This document shows positions 1 to 5,023 of a stretch of DNA of 5,023 bases, piece by piece. Made by a program: the position numbers and the translations under genes. The DNA lies in assembly GCA_022842225.1 (NCBI GenBank), contig JALHPX010000263.1, positions 1 to 5,023 on the forward strand, read 5' to 3'. The first letter of the stretch is position 1. Every line of letters starts with the position of its first letter. Source of the stretch: a bacterium (GTDB lineage Bacteria > Bdellovibrionota > FAC87 > UBA2466). The notes below the pieces were generated by a model. The model was not told where the DNA came from. It saw only the letters and a program-made list of their open reading frames with translations, and did no database searches.

Positions 1-233
1 ATAATGCGAAGACCCGCCCCATCGATCCCAATGCTGTAAACCAGCGAGTTCACGTCAATTTATTGGGTTTTTCGAGCTCTGTTTCGATGTACCGTTCTGG
101 AACTTCGCTAACGTTGGGAGCCGCCTATGGGTTTGGCAACGGCGAAGGACAAGCCTTTGGCGACACCGCGCAAGTCCAAGTCGTGCAGCATAAACACCTC
201 GCGGTTTATCTCGCCGGCAGCTATCAGCTCTAA
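1..233 (+). CDS. C-terminal fragment of a probable outer-membrane beta-barrel protein
   Basis: The reading frame is open from base 3 to a TAA at 231-233, giving the last 76 residues of a protein that begins left of the window. The fragment shows the alternating polar/hydrophobic pattern and Gly/aromatic turns of transmembrane beta strands: a segment around SLTLGAAYGFGNG and a final strand around HLAVYLAGSYQL. The very C-terminus has Tyr at position -3 and a hydrophobic last residue (Leu), close to the beta-signal read by the BAM machinery, although Phe is commoner at the end. There are no cysteines and no cytoplasmic domain in the visible part. The family cannot be named from this fragment; a transporter of the FadL type or a small porin-like protein are both possible. 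An intrinsic terminator follows about 70 bases downstream. The coding frame is well supported; the barrel call is moderate. Confidence 0.65.
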   Translation, partial: NAKTRPIDPNAVNQRVHVNLLGFSSSVSMYRSGTSLTLGAAYGFGNGEGQAFGDTAQVQVVQHKHLAVYLAGSYQL

Positions 234-300
234 AATCCGCTAAAGCAACGCACCAGGCCATCCGATAGCTCAGTATGATCGAGAAGATGATACGAATATC

Positions 301-331
301 GCCAATCCAGGCCCTGGCTTTGGCGTTTTTT
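301..331 (+). terminator. Rho-independent terminator of the left-hand gene
   Basis: Bases 301-311 (GCCAATCCAGG) pair with 313-324 (CCTGGCTTTGGC). This forms two GC-rich stem blocks of 5 and 4 bp separated by a small internal mismatch, closed by a tight loop of about 3 bases. A run of six T follows at 326-331. The T run lies only on the plus-strand side, so the element should end transcription of the beta-barrel gene that stops at 233. For the convergent protease gene the same hairpin is followed by a mixed sequence with no U tract, so it is at best a weak terminator in that direction. Confidence 0.75.
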
Positions 332-351
332 CTGGCGTGGCTCGCAATCGG

Positions 352-1374
352 CTAGTGGACCAAGTTAGGCAGTAGCTCGAATGACCAGTCTTGGAAGAAA
401 TTTAAGAGCGCCGGCTTTCGTTCGAAAGCGGCTTCAAAAGCAGTCCCCACTCCAAACATCCCATTCTCAGCAACTTCAGCAAGCGTACGATTGCGCACGA
501 CTCCAGCATTGCCTCGGTAATCAATCGATGAGTAACCGCGATCATCCGGCTGGACGATCCAGTGGTACACACCTAAAACCCGGGTGAAATTGGAATCTTC
601 AGATATCAGCGACCCGCTGTTGCCGTGCACCATTTTCTTATCGCAATCGTCTACAAACAGATGCAACCACTCACGCGCACTGGATTGGATGGAAATACGG
701 GTGGCGTTCTCGCCCTCCCCTTTGATGCCCACGACTTGAGGTGCCGATCGCGAGACCAGACAATGGCGCGGCTCAAACTTCATGCCGGGAAGTCGGTACT
801 TGATATAAAGATCGGGATGATTTTCCGGTGTTGGATTAAAGGCCCAAATCGAAACTTTCATCGCTGCAGGTGGCAGAGCGCCCACTGTGCGTTGAGTAGG
901 AATGAATTTAGCGTTCAGCACGTGCCAGCGTTGTTCGTCTGTCTCGGTCAAGGCGAGAATGGCCACGTCATCGCTCGAACTCTTGCCCAGGTAGTCGATA
1001 GTCTTTACTCGGTCGTAAGTTTTTTTACCCGCCCGGTCGTAATAGACGACAAAATAATTGTAAGGCGCTCGATCCTGCTCCACGCAGTGGGCGTTCGCAG
1101 CGACCTTGCCCGGTGACACATGCGACACGCTACAGAATCCGCCGCGACCAGAGGGCGGCATGTAAATCAAAGCGCCCAACGGCCAAGTCCGAGTGCTCGC
1201 CACGACCGGCGGACGCATGTCTCCGCGCTCATCTAAGAGAGGAAAATTTTGTAGGAAGGCCTGGCGATCTTTATCTAGAACGGGAACATCGAACGTGCCG
1301 TCTTGACTGCCTCGGGTGGAACAACTTGTGAGGGAAAGCGGCACAACGAACAAAAGCAATCCCCAAAATCGCAT
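352..1374 (-). CDS. Trypsin-like serine protease lipoprotein (S1/V8-like fold)
   Basis: The 340-residue protein starts with a lipoprotein signal peptide: MRFW, a hydrophobic stretch, then the lipobox LTSC with Cys18 as the lipidated residue. Ser follows at +2, so by Escherichia coli Lol rules it would go to the outer membrane. The mature part has the chymotrypsin-fold triad in order: His96 in ANAHC, Asp136 in SSDDVAIL, and Ser253 in GNSGS. Cys81 and Cys97 flank the His as in trypsin's first disulfide, and Cys205 and Cys244 may form a second. The GNSGS nucleophile motif resembles V8/glutamyl-endopeptidase-like enzymes more than GDSGG trypsins. There is no PDZ domain, so it is not DegP/HtrA. 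The start is supported by GAGGGG at 1381-1386, six bases from the ATG. The gene lies 94 bases downstream of the SDR gene on the same strand and could be partly cotranscribed. Substrate is unknown. The fold is confident; activity is inferred from an intact triad. Confidence 0.88.
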   Translation of the reverse strand: MRFWGLLLFVVPLSLTSCSTRGSQDGTFDVPVLDKDRQAFLQNFPLLDERGDMRPPVVASTRTWPLGALIYMPPSGRGGFCSVSHVSPGKVAANAHCVEQDRAPYNYFVVYYDRAGKKTYDRVKTIDYLGKSSSDDVAILALTETDEQRWHVLNAKFIPTQRTVGALPPAAMKVSIWAFNPTPENHPDLYIKYRLPGMKFEPRHCLVSRSAPQVVGIKGEGENATRISIQSSAREWLHLFVDDCDKKMVHGNSGSLISEDSNFTRVLGVYHWIVQPDDRGYSSIDYRGNAGVVRNRTLAEVAENGMFGVGTAFEAAFERKPALLNFFQDWSFELLPNLVH

Positions 1375-1417
1375 CTACATCCCCTCAAGACAACCCATGC
1401 TTTCGCGAACACTGCGC

Positions 1418-1433
1418 ACCTAGGAAACTAGGT
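1418..1433. repeat. Perfect 6-bp hairpin with GAAA tetraloop between SDR and protease genes
   Basis: ACCTAG, then GAAA, then CTAGGT forms a perfect inverted repeat in the 94-base gap between the SDR stop and the protease start. Read on the plus strand the loop is a GNRA tetraloop; on the transcribed minus strand it is UUUC. No T run follows on either strand, so it is not a standard intrinsic terminator. It could be a processing or stability hairpin in a joint mRNA, or a protein-binding palindrome. I see no convincing -35/-10 pair for the protease gene in this gap. Confidence 0.45.
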
Positions 1434-1468
1434 CCCCATCCCAGTGAGCGAACGTAACTAAGAAAATA

Positions 1469-2539
1469 TCAATGCGTGGCGGTCTGCGATACTGCGGCTT
1501 CGACTTGGCGGACACGTTTGTTAACATGACGGACCTGGCCAAACTTCACATACCAGTCGTATGTGGAACGTACGGCCGTTTCAAAATCGATTTTGGCGGT
1601 CCAATTGAAATCGGCGCTAAATTTGCGACTGCTAAAGAGCCAATAACGCGGCCAGATCTCGCGCGCGCGATCGACAGAAAGCGACGGGATGGTCGTACGC
1701 CACGTCGGAATCGAACTCACGAGCCGGGAAGCGAGCTTTAACAACGCTTGTGGCACCGGTAAAATCACTCCCCAAGTGCCCACCACTTTAGCGGCCGTCT
1801 TTAAGATATCTCGATCGGTCACTAATGCCGGATGGGTGATGTAGTAGTAGCGATGAGGGTTCACAGGAAGCGGTCCTGGTTTAGCGAGCGCCGCAAAAAT
1901 CGCGCCCACCAAATCCTGCACGGCTATCACGTTGTACTGCTTGTTTACAAAACTGGGTTTGAAATGCAGTGGCCGGCGAATCATCTTAAACAGTGGCAGC
2001 GTCGCGTGATCGCGCGGACCAAAAATCATCGGCGGTCGCAAGCAGAGGTAAGGCAGATCCCAAAATTCAGTCTTTAAGACTTCTTCCATCTGCAGCTTGG
2101 ATTTGCCGTACCAAGTGACAGGACGATCGACTCCACCCTCTTGGCGGGTTTCGGAGGAAGGGTCACAAGGTCCAGCGGCGGATACCGACGACAAGACCAC
2201 TACGCGATCGGGCTTCTCCAACGCGCGCATGAGAGAACGCGTGCCGCCCACATTGGTTACCTGGTATTCGTCCCAGGTGGTGGCGAAGATAACGCCTGCA
2301 CCATGGATCACGTGCTCCGCGCGCCGCGCACCTTCGGGCAGATTCCAATTATCCGTATCGCCCTCGAAGACTTCGAGCTCCGGCGGCATGGTGCCATAGC
2401 CTTCCCCTGCTAATTGGATTTCAAATTTTTTGCGACTGCGAACAGGCACGTAAATCTTTTCGTAGGCTCCCTTGGCGAGAGCCTCAATAAGAATGTTTCT
2501 GCCTACAAACCCAGTTGCACCCGTCAAAAGTAAATTCAT
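1469..2539 (-). CDS. Extended SDR NAD(P)-dependent reductase/epimerase, CerR-like candidate
   Basis: This is a 356-residue extended short-chain dehydrogenase with an N-terminal Rossmann fold. The glycine motif TGATGFVG is at residues 6-13. Basic residues Arg34 and Arg36 sit at the end of beta-2, which favours NADPH over NADH. Catalytic Ser118 (in LSSVSAAG) and the YxxxK pair Tyr144/Lys148 (YGKSK) are intact, and the RPPMIFGPRD motif at 168-177 is typical of extended SDRs. The region around 255-275 is hydrophobic, as often seen in members that act on lipids. The ATG overlaps the stop of the upstream acyltransferase gene in ATGA, with no good ribosome site of its own, so translation is probably coupled. 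In Caulobacter a protein of this class (CerR) is a ceramide-pathway reductase; the pairing with a GNAT acyltransferase points the same way. Alternatives are dihydroflavonol-reductase-like or 3-beta-hydroxysteroid-dehydrogenase-like enzymes. Fold is certain; substrate is hypothetical. Confidence 0.9.
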   Translation of the reverse strand: MNLLLTGATGFVGRNILIEALAKGAYEKIYVPVRSRKKFEIQLAGEGYGTMPPELEVFEGDTDNWNLPEGARRAEHVIHGAGVIFATTWDEYQVTNVGGTRSLMRALEKPDRVVVLSSVSAAGPCDPSSETRQEGGVDRPVTWYGKSKLQMEEVLKTEFWDLPYLCLRPPMIFGPRDHATLPLFKMIRRPLHFKPSFVNKQYNVIAVQDLVGAIFAALAKPGPLPVNPHRYYYITHPALVTDRDILKTAAKVVGTWGVILPVPQALLKLASRLVSSIPTWRTTIPSLSVDRAREIWPRYWLFSSRKFSADFNWTAKIDFETAVRSTYDWYVKFGQVRHVNKRVRQVEAAVSQTATH

Positions 2540-3657
2540 GCGTGAGTGGGATTCTCATATACGCGGTAAGTTTTGTACAGCTTTCCGCCCATCAGATTGA
2601 TGCCGCGAATAATCTCTTTGTTGTCGTCTTCCACCCAGGAGAGCTCTCCGCCTTTATAAGTCTGTTTACCGCGCGCCAGCGACTCCGAATAAAACAGCGC
2701 GCCCAATCCGAGGTGGCGGTATTCCTTCTTCACGCCAAGAACCGCCAGACGCGCTTCTTTCGGCGAACTTGTCTTGATCTTCCACAACAACTTAATCAGC
2801 CGCAACCAACGCGGCGATTTCTTCACGTCTAGAATAAATTCGTTGATATTCGGAAATACCAACGAGAAACCAATTGGCACGCCGTCTTTCTCCGCAATCA
2901 TCACCATCTCCGGATTGACGATGTGCTTAAGTTCCGAAGCCAGTAAATCAATGTCCTCATCGCTTAGGGGAATGAAACCGTAGTTGCGATCCAATGTCTC
3001 GTTATAGAGCTCACGGATAATGCGCAGATCGGCTTTGAGATTTTTCATGTTGATCGTGCGCAAATGGACTCCGGTGCTGCGCTTGATACGTTCAGAAACT
3101 TTAGCGATGCGCTCCGGCGTATTCTCGGTCGCCGACATGTAATAGGCGTTGAGATTCTTCACGGCGGTCAGACCGAGTTTTTCGTAAATCGGGACATAGT
3201 AATCGGGATTGTGCGCCATCAAAATAAAGGGCGGAGTGTCGTACCCCGAAGTCAGCAGACCAATCTCATCGCCCATGGGCGTATTCACTGGGCCGCGCGC
3301 CTTGTCGCAGCCGTGCTCGCCTAACCAACGAGTAGCAGCCTCTAACAACTGCGATGCCACTTCGACGTTGTCGATGAAATCAAAGAGCCCAAAGAATCCG
3401 GTCTTGTCTTTGTGGTAGTCGTTGTAGCGACGATTGATCATCGCAGCGATGCGGCCCACCGGCTTGCCATCCGCAAAGGCTAAAAACGCCTGCAAATCGC
3501 CGGTTTCCCGAAAATGGGACGACGGGCTTAAGATTTTGGTCACAGCTCCCGGTACGGGCGGGACATACTGGGCATCATTTTTCAGCAGCTCCTCGGGCAG
3601 AGTTTCAAAGAGGGTGCGTTCGCTTTTAGTGGTGACTGGTTTGATTTCCAAATGCAT
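2536..3657 (-). CDS. GNAT-fold acyltransferase of the YghO-like family, bacterial ceramide synthase candidate
   Basis: The 373-residue protein has a long N-terminal half and a C-terminal GNAT domain. Numbered from the preferred start, visible family landmarks are GKPVGRIAAMIN (64-75), GFFGLFDF (87-94), a conserved block RGPVNTPMGDEIGLLTSGYD running on to NPDYY (121-154), the acyl-CoA-binding motif A in EYRHLGLGALFY (312-323, R-H-L-G-L-G), and a C-terminal ELSWVEDDN...GGKLYKTYRVYE block (338-368). There is no signal peptide, so it should act in the cytosol or at the inner membrane face. I recognise this as the family that contains E. coli YghO and, to my knowledge, Caulobacter bCerS, which N-acylates the sphingoid intermediate; not all members need be ceramide synthases. 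The frame extends to an ATG at 3711, but that start lacks a Shine-Dalgarno and adds 18 residues unlike the family. The ATG at 3657 follows AAGG at six bases and gives the usual N-terminus. It is first in a coupled pair with the SDR gene. Confidence 0.88.
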   Translation of the reverse strand: MHLEIKPVTTKSERTLFETLPEELLKNDAQYVPPVPGAVTKILSPSSHFRETGDLQAFLAFADGKPVGRIAAMINRRYNDYHKDKTGFFGLFDFIDNVEVASQLLEAATRWLGEHGCDKARGPVNTPMGDEIGLLTSGYDTPPFILMAHNPDYYVPIYEKLGLTAVKNLNAYYMSATENTPERIAKVSERIKRSTGVHLRTINMKNLKADLRIIRELYNETLDRNYGFIPLSDEDIDLLASELKHIVNPEMVMIAEKDGVPIGFSLVFPNINEFILDVKKSPRWLRLIKLLWKIKTSSPKEARLAVLGVKKEYRHLGLGALFYSESLARGKQTYKGGELSWVEDDNKEIIRGINLMGGKLYKTYRVYENPTHA

Positions 3658-3663
3658 CGCTTG

Positions 3664-3667
3664 CCTT
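3664..3667 (-). promoter_or_regulatory. Ribosome binding site supporting the acyltransferase start at 3657
   Basis: Read on the minus strand, AAGG ends six bases before the ATG at 3657-3655. The in-frame ATG at 3672 has GGGAG only three bases ahead, which is tight, and the ATG at 3711 has no purine-rich element. The site is modest, so the choice also rests on the family-like N-terminus MHLEIKPVTTK. Confidence 0.45.
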
Positions 3668-3685
3668 AACATGAACTCCCGGGCA

Positions 3686-3714
3686 CTGTCCAATTGGGCA
3701 AAACAGCGCATAAT
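3686..3714 (+). promoter_or_regulatory. Candidate promoter with palindromic operator in the divergent intergenic region
   Basis: The 89 bases between the two divergent starts contain CATAAT at 3709-3714 (5 of 6 to a sigma-70 -10 box). Seventeen bases upstream is CTGTCC at 3686-3691, a weak -35 box (3 of 6). This would start transcription near 3721 and serve the phosphodiesterase gene. Overlapping the -35 position is a near-perfect palindrome at 3687-3700, TGTCCAATTGGGCA, with symmetry broken by one pair only. A regulator bound there could affect both divergent units. No clear minus-strand promoter for the acyltransferase was found. Confidence 0.3.
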
Positions 3715-3733
3715 TGCGTCTACGGGGCGCCTC

Positions 3734-3738
3734 GGGGG
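3734..3738 (+). promoter_or_regulatory. Ribosome binding site that places the phosphodiesterase start at 3747
   Basis: GGGGG lies eight bases before the ATG at 3747. The frame is open back to a TTG at 3714, but that codon would add 11 residues (MRLRGASGAFN) ahead of a normal signal peptide and lies upstream of the transcription start suggested by the CATAAT box. A third option, the ATG at 3816 after a G-rich run, would remove the signal peptide. Confidence 0.5.
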
Positions 3739-3746
3739 CTTTTAAC

Positions 3747-4670
3747 ATGATCCATTTCCGCTCTATTTTCGAAACCAGCTTACTCGTTAGCGCAATTACT
3801 CTGGGGGGATACAGCATGGCGCACAAGCACGGACACATGGAAACCGGTACTATCATTTCAGCGATTGAAGTCCACGGACACCGTGGGTCGCGGGGCACGC
3901 ATCCCGAGAACACCTTGCCCGCTTTTCAAGAGGCCGTGGAGTCGGGTGCGGAAGTTTTGGAATTAGATCTGCAGCTGACCAAAGACGACATTCCTGTTAT
4001 CTCGCACGATCCCGAGATCGGCGCTCTGTGTAATGATGAAAAGGGCCAACCAGTTACAACTCCCATACCGATTCGCACTCTTACTTTTTCCGAGATCCAA
4101 AAATACGATTGCGGCAGCCGCCCCAATCCCAAGTTCCCGGAACAAAAAGCCGTTCCCTCCAAATTCACTTCGCTTGAGCAGTTTTTGATATGGGCTAAGA
4201 AACATGCGCCAAAACTTGCTTACAATATTGAAACCAAGATGACCGCGCCGCGCGAGGAGCTAGTTGCCCCGCCCAAGCTTTTTGCCAAGACCGTGGAGCA
4301 ACTCCTGCGCAAACATGGCGCTATCGATAAAACGATTTTGCAGTCGTTTGATTTTCGCACTTTGCGAGAAGCTAAAGCGATCAATCCAAAACTACGTCTA
4401 TCTTGCCTTTTTGAGAACAATCCCAATTTCTGCGACGCGACAGCAAATGAAAGAGCAGCATTCGCTTCTCCTGATTGGCAAAGTGTGACGCCAGAAGAAG
4501 TGAAACGCTGTCATCAACTGGGAATTAAAGTTGTGCCGTGGACAGCAAACTCCGAAGACTCCTGGAGCAAAATGGTTCAGTGCAACGTAGATGCGATCAT
4601 TACGGATTATCCTCGAAAGCTCGTTGATTACTTGAAAGCGCACCCAGCAAAAAAATCCGAAAAAATGTAA
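3747..4670 (+). CDS. Exported glycerophosphodiester phosphodiesterase (GDPD, GlpQ/UgpQ superfamily)
   Basis: The 307-residue protein hydrolyses, by family, glycerophosphodiesters to glycerol-3-phosphate and an alcohol. It begins with a Sec signal peptide: Arg5, a hydrophobic core SLLVSAITLG, and a likely cut after YSMA (residue 25). The TIM-barrel GDPD motifs are complete: HRGSRG with His45 and Arg46, PENT with Glu54, metal ligands Glu72 and Asp74 in LELDLQL, the second catalytic His87 in ISHD, Glu162 in YNIETK, QSFDFRTL at 199-206, and the C-terminal VVPWTAN (Trp265) and ITDYP (Asp287). Six cysteines (95, 122, 220, 229, 255, 279) allow disulfides, consistent with a periplasmic or secreted enzyme. 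The size matches single-domain GDPDs. It is transcribed away from the acyltransferase-SDR pair and is followed by a U-rich tract. Likely roles are phosphate or glycerol-3-phosphate recovery from phospholipid head groups, its own or from another cell. Substrate specificity cannot be read from sequence. Confidence 0.93.
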   Translation: MIHFRSIFETSLLVSAITLGGYSMAHKHGHMETGTIISAIEVHGHRGSRGTHPENTLPAFQEAVESGAEVLELDLQLTKDDIPVISHDPEIGALCNDEKGQPVTTPIPIRTLTFSEIQKYDCGSRPNPKFPEQKAVPSKFTSLEQFLIWAKKHAPKLAYNIETKMTAPREELVAPPKLFAKTVEQLLRKHGAIDKTILQSFDFRTLREAKAINPKLRLSCLFENNPNFCDATANERAAFASPDWQSVTPEEVKRCHQLGIKVVPWTANSEDSWSKMVQCNVDAIITDYPRKLVDYLKAHPAKKSEKM

Positions 4671-4682
4671 CAAGATTTTTTT
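4649..4682 (+). terminator. Possible weak terminator: A-tract/T-tract stem over the GDPD stop codon
   Basis: Seven A plus TC at 4649-4657 are exactly complementary to GA plus seven T at 4674-4682, with a 16-base loop that contains the TAA stop. The U-run would be the 3' arm itself. The stem is almost pure A-U and has no GC block, so it is much weaker than the element at 301-331. It may still act as a terminator of the A-tract/U-tract type, or simply reflect a Lys-rich C-terminus followed by a T run. Confidence 0.35.
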
Positions 4683-4745
4683 AGTAAACGTCTTTCCATT
4701 TCTATTTCATCGCGGACTCGCCGTATGTATCAGGGTCTTGCGCTA

Positions 4746-4774
4746 TCGTTAACGACCTGTTGACACCGTTAACA
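4746..4774. promoter_or_regulatory. Three phased GTTRAC hexamers, putative operator upstream of the last gene
   Basis: GTTAAC at 4748-4753, GTTGAC at 4759-4764 and GTTAAC at 4768-4773 lie 11 and 9 bases apart, about one helical turn each. The first sits in a perfect 10-bp palindrome, TCGTTAACGA (4746-4755). The middle copy contains a perfect TTGACA (4760-4765), but no -10 box is found at 16-18 bases; the nearest AT-rich stretch is ATTTTATTT at about 22 bases. The array starts about 53 bases before the last coding start, so it is placed to control that gene. Binding protein unknown. Confidence 0.4.
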
Positions 4775-4825
4775 AGTTTTCCGAGGATTTTATTTCTGCT
4801 AGGTGGTTTTGGGGGAACGGGTAGG

Positions 4826-5023
4826 ATGCATCTGAAGGAAATAAAAGATCGTGGCGAGATAAAACTTATTCCGGGCGGCAATCAAATGTGCCTCATCCGG
4901 GATACAGAAGAAGTAATCAAGTTCTTGGAGTTCGTCGGTAGAAAGTCGATTTTGAACGAGCGCGCCGTGAACTGCCGTTTGACAGCGTGCAACAATCTCT
5001 TCTCCACTCTCAACGAAGAAGAA
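4826..5023 (+). CDS. N-terminal part of an unrecognised cytoplasmic protein
   Basis: An ATG at 4826 opens a frame that runs without a stop to the window edge, giving 66 residues. It is preceded by GGGGGA at 4811-4816, nine bases from the ATG, which is a plausible if slightly distant ribosome site; a closer purine stretch (GGGTAGG) abuts the start. No upstream in-frame ATG exists before the TAA at 4685-4687. The visible part is rich in charged residues, starts MHLKEIKDRGEIKLI, has Cys22, Cys50 and Cys55, and lacks a signal peptide or membrane segment. I do not recognise the family. The short alternating beginning followed by a helical-looking segment around EEVIKFLEFVG suggests a small alpha/beta domain, but no function can be assigned. 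Its own upstream region, with phased hexamers, suggests independent regulation. Confidence 0.7.
   Translation, partial: MHLKEIKDRGEIKLIPGGNQMCLIRDTEEVIKFLEFVGRKSILNERAVNCRLTACNNLFSTLNEEE

Noticed and set aside
301..331. Bidirectional terminator serving the protease gene as well
   Set aside because: On the minus strand the hairpin is followed by GATATTCG, not a U run, so only the plus-strand direction is supported.
275..355. A 26-codon plus-strand frame encoding a short hydrophobic peptide (MIEKMIRISPIQ then an Ala/Leu/Phe-rich stretch)
   Set aside because: It lies across the terminator hairpin and T run at 301-331, has no convincing ribosome site, and its end overlaps the end of the protease gene. 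The hydrophobic look comes from the GC-rich stem and T run.
625..1116. 163-codon plus-strand frame
   Set aside because: It is antisense to the protease gene, whose signal peptide, lipobox and catalytic triad are unambiguous. The antisense product has no recognisable domain.
1472..2413. Several plus-strand frames of 80-100 codons
   Set aside because: All are antisense to the SDR gene, which has complete motifs; they are by-products of its codon use.
3626..3913. 95-codon minus-strand frame across the divergent region
   Set aside because: It overlaps both the acyltransferase start and the GDPD signal peptide and first catalytic motif, with no domain of its own.
4760..4788. Standard sigma-70 promoter based on the perfect TTGACA at 4760
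   Set aside because: The expected -10 position (4783-4788) reads GAGGAT. The TTGACA may be just a variant of the GTTRAC repeat.
1..5023. Mobile element, CRISPR array, tRNA, rRNA or a defence/toxin system
   Set aside because: I found no transposase or integrase motif, no repeated spacer-like array, no cloverleaf-like segment and no toxin-antitoxin-like pair. The genes present are envelope and lipid enzymes.

Overview
The window looks like ordinary chromosome from a Gram-negative bacterium. The evidence is an outer-membrane beta-barrel C-terminus, a lipoprotein with a clean lipobox, and a Sec-exported glycerophosphodiesterase. Base composition is roughly balanced. Protein styles (an acyltransferase of the YghO-like family, a trypsin-like lipoprotein, secreted hydrolases) are compatible with Bdellovibrionota or a related deltaproteobacterial lineage. 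That is an impression from sequence style, not a proven placement. I see no mobile element, CRISPR array, tRNA or rRNA.

Layout from left to right: (1) the 3' end of a plus-strand gene whose last 76 residues look like the closing strands of an outer-membrane beta-barrel, followed by an intrinsic terminator at 301-331; (2) a convergent minus-strand gene for a trypsin-like serine protease lipoprotein (352-1374); (3) a tightly coupled minus-strand pair, a GNAT-fold acyltransferase of about 373 residues (2536-3657) whose stop overlaps the start of an extended SDR reductase (1469-2539) in an ATGA; (4) a divergently transcribed, exported glycerophosphodiester phosphodiesterase (3747-4670); (5) a 155-base intergenic stretch with three phased GTTRAC hexamers, leading into a plus-strand gene of unknown function that runs off the right edge (4826-5023).

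The most interesting part is the acyltransferase-SDR pair. In Caulobacter crescentus, ceramide is made by a serine palmitoyltransferase, a GNAT-type bacterial ceramide synthase (bCerS) and an NAD-epimerase-type reductase (CerR). The two proteins here match the last two families in fold and general motifs and are translationally coupled, so a ceramide or ceramide-like N-acyl lipid step is a reasonable hypothesis. No serine palmitoyltransferase or acyl carrier protein is visible in the window, so the assignment stays provisional. The divergent phosphodiesterase would act on glycerophosphodiesters from phospholipid breakdown. Together the three genes may form a lipid-remodelling neighbourhood, which is inference from context.
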